Shown in pieces: positions 57,893 to 64,000 of a DNA stretch of 64,000 bases. Numbering within the stretch: position 1 is the stretch's first letter; each line of letters opens with the position of its first letter. Origin of the DNA: Jiangella alkaliphila. GTDB taxonomy: Bacteria; Actinomycetota; Actinomycetes; Jiangellales; Jiangellaceae. The translations under genes and the position numbers were made by a program. The notes under the pieces are model-generated. The model worked only from the letters and a program-made list of their open reading frames with translations, ran no database searches and was not told the DNA's origin. The stretch covers positions 4,434,001-4,498,000 of the forward strand of contig NZ_LT629791.1 in NCBI RefSeq assembly GCF_900105925.1, written 5' to 3'.

Positions 57893-58513
57893 CTACTCCG
57901 ATCGCCTGGGTTGGACCTCGAGCACCCGGTAGCCGACGCGGGAGAGCAGCCGTGCGGTCGGGAAGCCGGCCTCGTCGAGCCACCTGGCCAGCGAGTCGGC
58001 GCCGAGGTTGCGCTGCACGACCAGGTACGCCGCGCCGCCCGGCAGCAGCAGCGGCAGCCACTGCAGCAGCAGCTCGTGCAGCGCGGCCTTGCCGACCCGG
58101 ATCGGCGGGTTCGAGTACACGGCGGCGAAGCGCACGTCGGCCGGCACGTCGCCGGGCAGCGCCGCCCGCACGCCGCCGAGCCCGGCCGCGGCGGCGTTGT
58201 CGCGCACCAGCTCCAGCGCCCGCTCGTTGACGTCGACCGCCCAGACACGGCGGCGCTTGAGCCGGTGCGCCATCGCCAGCGCGATCGGTCCGTAGCCGCA
58301 GCCGAGGTCGAGCAGGTCGCCGCGGACCGCCGGCAGCGGCGCGTTCTCCAGCAGCACCCGGGTGCCGGGGTCGAGCTGGCGATGCGAGAACACCCCGGTG
58401 TCGGTCAGCAGCCGCAGCCGCAGCCGCAGGTCCGGCAGCTCGACCTCGATCGTCCGCCTCGAGCTGGCCACGCCGGGCGTGCTCGCGTAGTAGTGCTCGG
58501 GCGGGTCAGGCAT
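57893..58513 (-). CDS. RsmC-like class I methyltransferase
   Basis: This 206-residue protein matches the catalytic half of RsmC-type 16S rRNA guanine-N2 methyltransferases: YYASTPGVASSRRTIEVELPDL at the start, FSHRQLDPGTRVLLE, motif I DLLDLGCGYGPIALAMA and catalytic YSNPPIRVGKAALHELL. Short one-domain versions are common in actinomycetes. It likely modifies RNA; the exact base is not determined. Confidence 0.85.
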   Translation of the reverse strand: MPDPPEHYYASTPGVASSRRTIEVELPDLRLRLRLLTDTGVFSHRQLDPGTRVLLENAPLPAVRGDLLDLGCGYGPIALAMAHRLKRRRVWAVDVNERALELVRDNAAAAGLGGVRAALPGDVPADVRFAAVYSNPPIRVGKAALHELLLQWLPLLLPGGAAYLVVQRNLGADSLARWLDEAGFPTARLLSRVGYRVLEVQPRRSE

Positions 58514-58528
58514 GGCTCACAGGGTAGG

Positions 58529-59119
58529 TCACGGCAGGACGTACTGACGCGTCCACTCGCCGCCCGAGCGGTCGAAGCGGACCCGGGTGGCGACGCCGGC
58601 GCCGTCGGGCATCCACCAGGCCTCGACGCGGTCCGGGCGAAGCGCGAACGTCGTCCACGACGGCGGCGGCGCGGCCGGGTCGCGGTCGCGATGGCGGTCG
58701 AAGAGCGCTCGCACCTCGTCCGGGTCGACCACCGCCTGCCCGCCCAGCTCGTCGTACACCCAGGCCAGCGCCCGCAGGTTCGGCGACCGCTCCGCGTATG
58801 CCGCACGGGCCTCGTCCGGCGGCAGCTCGACGGCGGCGCCGTGCAGCGTGACCTGCCGCAGCAGCGCCGGCCAGTAGAAGACGCCGGCGGCCCGCGGGTT
58901 GGCGGCGAGGTCGGCGGTCTTCACCGACGGCCGCGACGTGGTGAACCGCACGGACGTGTCGTCGACGCCGGTCGCGAGCACGGTCCGCGCGTGCGGGGTG
59001 CCGTCGGCCGACGCCGTCGCCAGCGTGAAGGCCCGGGCGTCGGCGTCCGCCAGCCAGCGCGCGAGCAGGTCCAGCGGCCCGGAAACCCCGTTGAGGACGG
59101 CGTCGTCGTTTGCCATCAT
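58529..59119 (-). CDS. Pyridoxamine 5'-phosphate oxidase-like protein
   Basis: This 196-residue protein looks like a PdxH-type PNPOx: FTLATASADGTPHARTVLATGV, SRPSVKTADLAANPRAAGVFYWPALLRQVTLHG, PSWTTFALRPDRVEAWWMPDG and the C-terminal Arg in TRQYVLP. It would oxidise PNP/PMP to PLP with FMN. It is slightly shorter than E. coli PdxH. The second ATG (59116) is better spaced from GGAGGG than the first (59119). Confidence 0.85.
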   Translation of the reverse strand: MMANDDAVLNGVSGPLDLLARWLADADARAFTLATASADGTPHARTVLATGVDDTSVRFTTSRPSVKTADLAANPRAAGVFYWPALLRQVTLHGAAVELPPDEARAAYAERSPNLRALAWVYDELGGQAVVDPDEVRALFDRHRDRDPAAPPPSWTTFALRPDRVEAWWMPDGAGVATRVRFDRSGGEWTRQYVLP

Positions 59120-59226
59120 CCCTCCATGATCTCGACTCCCGGTTCCCGCCCGCTGCCCGCCTCCGCCCGCCCGGCGAAGACGCAGCAGCAGACGCGCCCG
59201 GGCTGGAGGCCGACCACCTCAGCGCC

Positions 59227-59868
59227 ATGACCGCGGCGATCGTCGCGGGGCTGCTGGCCGGGTACGGCATCGCGATCCCGGTCGGCGCCGTCGGCGCCTA
59301 TCTGGTGGCCCTGACGGCGCGCACCTCGCTGACGGTGGGCGCGGGCGCGGCCCTGGGCGTCGCGGCCGTCGACGGCGGCTACGCCATCGCAGCGGTGCTC
59401 GGCGGGGCCGCGCTGGCCAGCGCCATCGAGCCGTACGCCGAGCCGCTGCGCTGGGCGTCCGCCGCCGTCCTGGTGGTCATGGCCGCCGTCGGGGCGATCG
59501 CGGGCTACCGCCGGCACCGCGCCGGGCCCGACGCCGCCGGCCCGGACGACGGCCGCGCCGACCGCGTCACACCGGCCTCGGCGTTCGTCCGGTTCGCCGG
59601 CATCACCGTGATCAACCCGATGACCGTCGTCTACTTCGCCGCCCTGGTCATCGGCAGTGGTGGCGGGCTGGGCGGCGGCGCCGAGGCGGTCGCGTTCGTC
59701 GTCGCCGCGTTCGCCGCGTCGGCCAGCTGGCAACTGCTGCTGGCCGGCGGGGGAGCGCTGCTCGGCCGGTACGTCACCGGCCCGCGCGGCCGGCTGGTGA
59801 CGGCGCTCGTCTCCAGCGCCGTCATCCTGGTGCTGGCCGTTCGCATGATCGTCACCGGCGGCGGGTAA
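59227..59868 (+). CDS. LysE-family translocator
   Basis: This 213-residue membrane protein has about six helices and the LysE/RhtB pattern: GLLAGYGIAIPVGAVGAYLVALTARTSLTVGAGAALGVAAVDGGYAI, FAGITVINPMTVVYFAALVIG. It exports amino acids or similar compounds. The ATG at 59227 starts the first helix; the upstream frame is not membrane-like. It is divergent from the PNPOx-like gene. Confidence 0.85.
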   Translation: MTAAIVAGLLAGYGIAIPVGAVGAYLVALTARTSLTVGAGAALGVAAVDGGYAIAAVLGGAALASAIEPYAEPLRWASAAVLVVMAAVGAIAGYRRHRAGPDAAGPDDGRADRVTPASAFVRFAGITVINPMTVVYFAALVIGSGGGLGGGAEAVAFVVAAFAASASWQLLLAGGGALLGRYVTGPRGRLVTALVSSAVILVLAVRMIVTGGG

Positions 59869-59878
59869 CGTCGCGTCG

Positions 59879-60403
59879 GTGAGAGACGCCGGGCACACGA
59901 CGCTCGTCACGGACCGGCTGCTGCTGCGACGGCCGCAGCCCGACGACGTCGAGATCATCTACGACATCTACCGCGACCCCCGCGCCAGCGAGTACAACCC
60001 GTCCAACCTGTTGCGCGACCGCTACGGCGCGGAGAGCCTGTACGACAGCTGGGACTCGCACTGGCGCACCGAGGGGTTCGGCTACTGGACGGTGCTGCGG
60101 CACGAGTCCGACCGGCCGGTCGGGTTCTGCGGGCTCAAGTACATGTGGTTCCACAACGACCAGGTGACGAATCTGTTCTACGGCTTCGACCCCACCTGGT
60201 GGGGGCGCGGGCTGGCTGCCGAGGCCGCCCGCGCCGCCGTCGATTGGGCGGCGAAGCACCTGCCGGGCGTCGCCGTCGTCGCCCGGATCCGGCCGGACAA
60301 CACCGCCTCGCAGCGGGTCGCCGTCCGGGCCGGGCTGAACCGGGCCGAGCACCTCGACGGGCTCGGCTTCGACGGCCTCGAGTGGGTCTACGTCACCCCG
60401 TGA
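59879..60403 (+). CDS. GNAT-family N-acetyltransferase (RimJ/RimL type)
   Basis: This 174-residue protein has TDRLLLRRPQPDDVEIIYDIYRDPRASEY at the start, DSHWRTEGFGYWTVLRHES, and YGFDPTWWGRGLAAEAARAAVDWA as acetyl-CoA loop, then ARIRPDNTASQRVAVRAGLNR. This resembles RimJ/RimL-type acetyltransferases acting on protein N-termini or small molecules. A TAACGT box seven bases before the GTG suggests leaderless transcription. Confidence 0.85.
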   Translation: MRDAGHTTLVTDRLLLRRPQPDDVEIIYDIYRDPRASEYNPSNLLRDRYGAESLYDSWDSHWRTEGFGYWTVLRHESDRPVGFCGLKYMWFHNDQVTNLFYGFDPTWWGRGLAAEAARAAVDWAAKHLPGVAVVARIRPDNTASQRVAVRAGLNRAEHLDGLGFDGLEWVYVTP

Positions 60404-60404
60404 C

Positions 60405-61886
60405 TCAGCCGGTGCGCGACCGGCCGAGCGGCTCGCGCACCAGGATCTCGTCGACGTAGCAGTACTGCCAGTCCGCGCCCGGCTGCAGCGACTGGATGAT
60501 CGGGTGGTGCTCGTCCTCGTAGTGCGCCCGCGAGTGCCGGGCGGGGGAGTCGTCGCAGCAGGCCACCAGCCCGCACTTCATGCACAGCCGCAGCTGCACC
60601 CAGGTGCCGCCGTCGTCGATGCACTGCTGGCACACGGTGATGTCGGTCTCGGTGACCTCCATCTGGTCCTGGTGCATGCAGGCTGTGCTCATGGTCTCGG
60701 ACTGGACGAACCGCCAGCGCGACCGCAGCAGCCGGTCGGACACGAACCGGGCGAAGTGCTTGGACTGCGACGCCAGCAGCGGCGCCGCGATGGCCAGCAC
60801 CAGCACGTACAGCGCGACGAACGGCCCGATGCGCTCGTCCAGGCCGGCCGCGATGGCCAGCGTCGCCAGGATCAGCGAGAACTCGCCGCGGCCCAGCACC
60901 GTCAGCCCGATGTTCGTGGCCGCCCGCTGGTTGAACCCGAACAGGCGGGCGGTGACGATGCCGGCGGTCATGTTCGTGACCAGCGTGACGCAGACGGCGA
61001 TGACGACCGGTACCGCGACGCCGCCGAGGTCGCCGATGTCGATGGTCAGGCCGAACGAGATGAAGAAGACCGCCGCGAACACGTCGCGCAGCGGCAGCAC
61101 CAGCTGCTCGACCCGTTCCTTCAGCGTCGTCCGCGACACCACCAGGCCGATCATCAGCGCGCCGATCGCCTCGGACACACCGACCTCGAGCGCGACGCCG
61201 GCCACCAGCACGACCAGCCCGACCATGAGGATGGCCAGCAGCTCGTCCTCGCGGGTGTCCAGGAGCAGCGCGATGGCCCGCGCGCCCCACCGGGCCAGCG
61301 CGAACAGCGCGACCAGGAAGCCGAAACTGACCAGCAGGTCGACGATGAAGTCGGCGGTCGAGCCTGAGTCGTTGAGCACCGGCGCCAGCAGCGCCAGGTA
61401 GAACGCGAGGAACATGTCCTCGATGACGATGATGCCGAGGATGATCGGGGTCTCGGCGTTCGTCAGCCGGCGCAGCTCGATCAGCAGCTTCGTCGCGATG
61501 GCCGACGACGAGATGCCCAGCGCACCGGCGATGACCAGCGCCTCCGACGTCCCCCAGCCCAGCGCGAAACCGAGCGCCAGGCCGGCGCTGACGTTCAGCC
61601 CGATGTAGACGCCGGCCGCGATGAACAGCCGCTTCCCGCTGCCCAGCACCTGCTCGGCGGGGAACTCCACGCCCAGGTGGAACAGCAGCAGCACCAGGCC
61701 CAGCGACGCCAGCAGCGCGAGGTCCTCGGGGTGCTCGACGAACACCGGGCCGGGCGTGCCCGGGCCGAACACGATGCCGATGAGCATGTAGCAGGGCACG
61801 GTCGGGAAGCCGTACCGGCGGCCGAGCCGGGCCGCCAGCCCGGCGAGCAGGACGATCGCGCCCAGGCCGATGAGGTCTGCGTGCAC
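60405..61886 (-). CDS. CPA2-type cation:proton antiporter with C-terminal UBP-type zinc finger
   Basis: This 493-residue protein has about 12 helices of the KefB/CPA2 antiporter fold in residues 1-385 (GLVLLLFHLGVEFPAEQVLGS, GALGISSSAIATKLLIEL, VLGRGEFSLILATLAIAAGL). A cytoplasmic UBP-type zinc finger occupies about residues 405-480 (CMHQDQ, VCQQCIDDGG, RLCMKCGLVACCDDS, RHSRAHYEDEHHPI, WQYCYVDE). It should exchange K+ or Na+ for H+. The usual regulatory partners are TrkA-N/C domains; here a zinc finger takes that place. A 75-residue KhtT-like gene lies just upstream in the same direction. Confidence 0.88.
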   Translation of the reverse strand: MHADLIGLGAIVLLAGLAARLGRRYGFPTVPCYMLIGIVFGPGTPGPVFVEHPEDLALLASLGLVLLLFHLGVEFPAEQVLGSGKRLFIAAGVYIGLNVSAGLALGFALGWGTSEALVIAGALGISSSAIATKLLIELRRLTNAETPIILGIIVIEDMFLAFYLALLAPVLNDSGSTADFIVDLLVSFGFLVALFALARWGARAIALLLDTREDELLAILMVGLVVLVAGVALEVGVSEAIGALMIGLVVSRTTLKERVEQLVLPLRDVFAAVFFISFGLTIDIGDLGGVAVPVVIAVCVTLVTNMTAGIVTARLFGFNQRAATNIGLTVLGRGEFSLILATLAIAAGLDERIGPFVALYVLVLAIAAPLLASQSKHFARFVSDRLLRSRWRFVQSETMSTACMHQDQMEVTETDITVCQQCIDDGGTWVQLRLCMKCGLVACCDDSPARHSRAHYEDEHHPIIQSLQPGADWQYCYVDEILVREPLGRSRTG

Positions 61887-61951
61887 TGATTCCCCTTACG
61901 TCGCGGATCGCACTGCCGCCCGGACCTTCGCGGTCGGCGACCGGCGGAGGC

Positions 61952-62179
61952 CTAGCCCTCGAAGAACGTTCCGGTCAGCACGGCGCCGAGTTTCAGCGCC
62001 TGCTCGCGGGTCAGCTCGAGGACGGCGGTCGGCTCGTCGCCCTTGGTGGTGAAGACGTAGAGGTCGCGGATGTCGCCGTGCCGCACGACGACGGAGATCC
62101 GCTGCGTCGGGCTGCCCAGGTCGATGTCGTACCGCTTCCCGATGCCCGGCAGCTCCTGCATGTGCACGCCCTGGCCCAT
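61952..62179 (-). CDS. Small KhtT-like antiporter regulatory protein (N-domain only)
   Basis: This 75-residue protein (VHMQELPGIGKRYDIDLGS, RISVVVRHGDIRDLYVFTTKG, AVLELTREQALKLGAVLTGTFF) matches the N-terminal domain of KhtT, the regulator of KhtU-type K+/H+ antiporters. It lacks the C-terminal TrkA_C ligand-binding half (usually ~160 residues in total). It precedes the antiporter gene by 65 bases, so they form a likely operon. The domain probably contacts the antiporter. Confidence 0.8.
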   Translation of the reverse strand: MGQGVHMQELPGIGKRYDIDLGSPTQRISVVVRHGDIRDLYVFTTKGDEPTAVLELTREQALKLGAVLTGTFFEG

Positions 62180-62218
62180 GGTGTGTTGTCCTCTCTCCGC
62201 GGCGAACAGTGTCAGAGT

Positions 62219-63703
62219 CTAGGGTCGAGCGAGGCGCAGGAACGAGGGCTCGGGGCGCTCGACCCGTTCACCCTCAGCGAGTTGGGCTCGCAGCCGGGCC
62301 GCGCCGCCGGGCACGAACGGTGCCAGCTCGGCGGCCACCACCCGGCACGCGTACACCAACGCGCCGATGACGGCGCCGGCGTCGGCGCGCCCGCGGCGGT
62401 CGCGTTCCCAGGGCCGCTCCGCCTCGACGGTGCGGTTCCCGAGGTCGGCGACGGCGATAAGCGCGGCCGTCGCGGCCCGCAGGTCGAACCCGTCCAGCGC
62501 CCGGTCGACGGCGGCCGGCAGAGCGTCGGCGGCAGTGACCAGCTCGCCGCCCGGGTCCGGCGCGGCGACGGCGCCGCCGTGCAGCCGGTGCGCCAGCGTG
62601 AGCGTCCGCTGCACGAGGTTGCCCAGCCCGTTGGCCAGCTCGAGGTCGTGCCGGGCGACCAGCCGCTGTTCGGTGAAGTCGGTGTCGCCGGTGCGTGGCA
62701 CCTCGCGGACGAACCACCAGCGCAGCGCGTCGGTGCCGTACCGGTGGGCGATGGCGGCCGGATCGGCGGTGCCGCCGCGGCTCTTGGAGATCTTGGCGCC
62801 GTCGACGGTGAGGTAGTCGTGCACGAGGATCGCCGTCGGCAGCGGCAGCCCGGCCGCGAGCAGCTGGGCCAGCCAGTACACGGCGTGGAACCGCACGATC
62901 CCCTTGCCGATGACGTGCACGCGGTCGGCCGACCCCGCCCACCAGTCGCGCAGCGCCGCGTCGTCGTCGCCGCCGTAGCCGAGCGACGTCACGTAGTTCG
63001 CCACCGCGTCCCACCACACGTAGACGACCTGGGACGGATCGCCGGGCACCGGGATGCCCCAGCCGCCGGCCCGCTCGGCCGGACGGGACACGCTGATGTC
63101 GCGCAGGCCGGCGCGGACGAACGCGAGCACTTCGGCGCGCTTGGCGGCCGGCTCGATGCGCACGGCGCCGGACTCGAGGACGCGCAGCAACTCGTCCTGG
63201 TACCGGGACAGCCGGAAGAACCAGTTCTCCTCGCTGACCTTCTCAGGCGCGACGCCGTGCTCCGGGCAGACGCCGCCGGTCAGCTCGGCGTCGGTGTAGA
63301 ACTGCTCGCAGCCGGCGCAGTACAGCCCGGTGTAGCGGCGCCGGTAGAAGTCGCCGTTCGCGGCACAGCGCTCCCAGAGCTGGCTGACGCCCGGCAGGTG
63401 CCGCGGGTCGGCACTGGTCCGGATGACGTCGTCCACCGACAGCGCCAGGGACTGGCCTAGCGCGACGAACCTGGCGGCGTTGGCGTCGACGAACTCCCTG
63501 GTGGGCACGCCCGCGGCGCGAGCGGCGACGACGTTCTTCAGCGCGTTGTCGTCGGTGCCGGTGAGGAACCGGACCGGACATCCGCGCAGCCGCCGGTGCC
63601 GAGCCAGGACGTCGGCCTGGACCAGCTCGAGCGCGTGCCCGAGGTGCAGCGCGCCGTTGACGTACGGAATGGACGTGGTGACGTAGTAGCGGCCGGTGGT
63701 CAT
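62219..63703 (-). CDS. metG: Methionyl-tRNA synthetase
   Basis: This 494-residue class I synthetase has HLGH at residues 20-23 and KISKS (GAKISKSRGG) near residue 300. The knuckle region has two CxxC/CxxH-like pairs (YCAGCEQFYTD, VCPEHG), and WDAVANYVTSLGYGGDD and the anticodon-binding helices are present. It joins methionine to tRNA-Met. It lacks a C-terminal tRNA-binding extension. It may be the only copy or a second, drug-tolerant paralog; the window cannot show this. The ATG at 63703 has AAGGGAG. An attenuator-like leader lies upstream. Confidence 0.92.
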   Translation of the reverse strand: MTTGRYYVTTSIPYVNGALHLGHALELVQADVLARHRRLRGCPVRFLTGTDDNALKNVVAARAAGVPTREFVDANAARFVALGQSLALSVDDVIRTSADPRHLPGVSQLWERCAANGDFYRRRYTGLYCAGCEQFYTDAELTGGVCPEHGVAPEKVSEENWFFRLSRYQDELLRVLESGAVRIEPAAKRAEVLAFVRAGLRDISVSRPAERAGGWGIPVPGDPSQVVYVWWDAVANYVTSLGYGGDDDAALRDWWAGSADRVHVIGKGIVRFHAVYWLAQLLAAGLPLPTAILVHDYLTVDGAKISKSRGGTADPAAIAHRYGTDALRWWFVREVPRTGDTDFTEQRLVARHDLELANGLGNLVQRTLTLAHRLHGGAVAAPDPGGELVTAADALPAAVDRALDGFDLRAATAALIAVADLGNRTVEAERPWERDRRGRADAGAVIGALVYACRVVAAELAPFVPGGAARLRAQLAEGERVERPEPSFLRLARP

Positions 63704-63750
63704 GATGAGCTCCCTTCGCCCTTGCGTCGGCGGGGGAGTGCACACACCGA

Positions 63751-63775
63751 GAAGCCCCCGCTGAGCAGGGGCTTC
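63751..63775 (-). terminator. Attenuator terminator hairpin upstream of metG
   Basis: On the minus strand GAAGCCCC (63775-63768), a 9-base loop and GGGGCTTC (63758-63751) form a perfect 8-bp stem between the leader peptide stop and the metG start. There is no T run after it, as usual in actinomycetes. CCCCTG in its left arm can instead pair with CAGGGG (63821-63816) in the leader coding region, which would disrupt this hairpin. Confidence 0.7.
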
Positions 63776-63797
63776 GCTGGTCGGGTGGTGACTTGTG

Positions 63798-63857
63798 TCA
63801 GCGCACGCCGAGAGACCCCTGGACGGGGCGCATCATCGGCTGGGTGCACTGGGTCAT
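63798..63857 (-). CDS. 19-residue leader peptide with tandem methionines
   Basis: The ORF MTQCTQPMMRPVQGSLGVR ends at TGA 63800-63798. Two adjacent internal ATG codons (63836-63831) lie immediately before a CCCC/GGGG hairpin. A ribosome stalled there for lack of Met-tRNA would mask CCCC (63828-63825). This frees CAGGGG (63821-63816) to pair with the terminator's left arm and prevents termination. This is the classic logic of amino acid biosynthesis attenuators, here applied to metG. The ATG appears leaderless. The pairings were worked out by hand. Confidence 0.7.
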   Translation of the reverse strand: MTQCTQPMMRPVQGSLGVR

Positions 63858-63864
63858 GCCGTCG

Positions 63865-63870
63865 AGCATA
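63865..63870 (-). promoter_or_regulatory. -10 box of the metG leader transcript
   Basis: TATGCT (minus strand, 63870-63865) lies seven bases before the leader ATG, so transcription would start at or near that ATG. No good -35 is found 16-18 bases upstream. A TTGACA at 63931-63926 is too far to pair with it. Confidence 0.4.
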
Positions 63871-63953
63871 CCCGTGACCTGCGCCGGGCCGCCTCGACAG
63901 GTTGTGACAACCAGGTGATGTCGCGTGTCAAGACAGGTATGTCCGCCTTTGAA

Positions 63954-63970
63954 CGACATTCTGTATGTCG
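63954..63970. promoter_or_regulatory. Inverted repeat CGACAT-N5-ATGTCG at the window edge
   Basis: CGACAT (63954-63959) and ATGTCG (63965-63970) are a perfect 6-base dyad. A related GACA-GGTA-TGTC dyad lies at 63932-63943. Both are upstream of the metG leader and possibly of a gene beyond the window. They could be operators of an unknown regulator. Confidence 0.3.
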
Positions 63971-64000
63971 AGAATGCTTATTGGGACGACACGCGGGAAA

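Noticed and set aside
63596-63877. 93-codon plus-strand frame over the metG leader region
   Set aside because: Antisense to metG and its attenuator with no protein-like features.

Overview
The window is about 72% GC by eye and almost entirely coding. It has GTG/TTG starts, start/stop overlaps of the ATGA or GTGA type, several promoters with a TAnnnT box 6-7 bases before the start codon (leaderless mRNAs), and typical actinomycete gene families: treXYZ, Ku, a DinB2-type polymerase, an ECF42-type sigma factor, DUF222/HNH, PPOX/F420-type proteins and AzlCD. It is chromosomal DNA of a soil-type actinomycete. A Jiangella-like organism is my guess; nothing here proves the genus. I see no rRNA, tRNA, CRISPR array, transposase, phage gene or replication origin, and no gene-free stretch longer than 300 bases.

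Layout. 0-3.1 kb: the start of a DUF222/HNH gene, a Tet/Otr(A)-like ribosomal protection gene preceded by a short overlapping leader ORF, and a MerR remnant. 3.1-10.6 kb: two secreted beta-propeller-like proteins, an AraC regulator with two small enzymes, and a 2-hydroxyacid dehydrogenase/sugar isomerase pair behind operator-like palindromes. 10.5-16.7 kb: treX-treY-treZ, making trehalose from glycogen. 16.9-26.9 kb: small enzymes, a ClpX-like unfoldase gene without clpP, the pxpBAC 5-oxoprolinase operon, an ArsR-acetyltransferase fusion, a lipoprotein, a PhoD-like phosphatase and a lipid kinase.

27.1-30.8 kb: four translationally coupled paralogous genes for single-pass membrane proteins of unknown function. 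This is the best candidate here for an undescribed system. 30.8-36.3 kb: oxidoreductase, EamA transporter, LysR, methyltransferase, epoxide hydrolase and WYL regulator, then a cluster of strong hairpins and a twice-frameshifted pseudogene. 37.1-43.6 kb: an RNB ribonuclease, a flavin enzyme coupled to a TreS-like GH13 enzyme, and a secreted S15 peptidase. 43.6-48.6 kb: secreted or lipid-anchored proteins (purple acid phosphatase, DUF305, LVIVD repeats).

48.6-51.8 kb: DNA repair genes, a DinB2-type polymerase with a leucine steric gate and Ku, either side of a second epoxide hydrolase. 51.8-57.3 kb: a reductase, a cysteine-cluster/pentapeptide-repeat protein, an SRPBCC-DGPF-ECF sigma operon, and an XRE-cupin regulator divergent from azlCD. 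57.3-64 kb: two RNA methyltransferase-type genes, PNPOx, LysE, GNAT, a K+/H+ antiporter fused to a UBP zinc finger with a small KhtT-like partner, and a methionyl-tRNA synthetase gene. Upstream of that gene is a leader peptide with tandem Met codons and mutually exclusive hairpins, which reads as a ribosome-mediated methionine attenuator.
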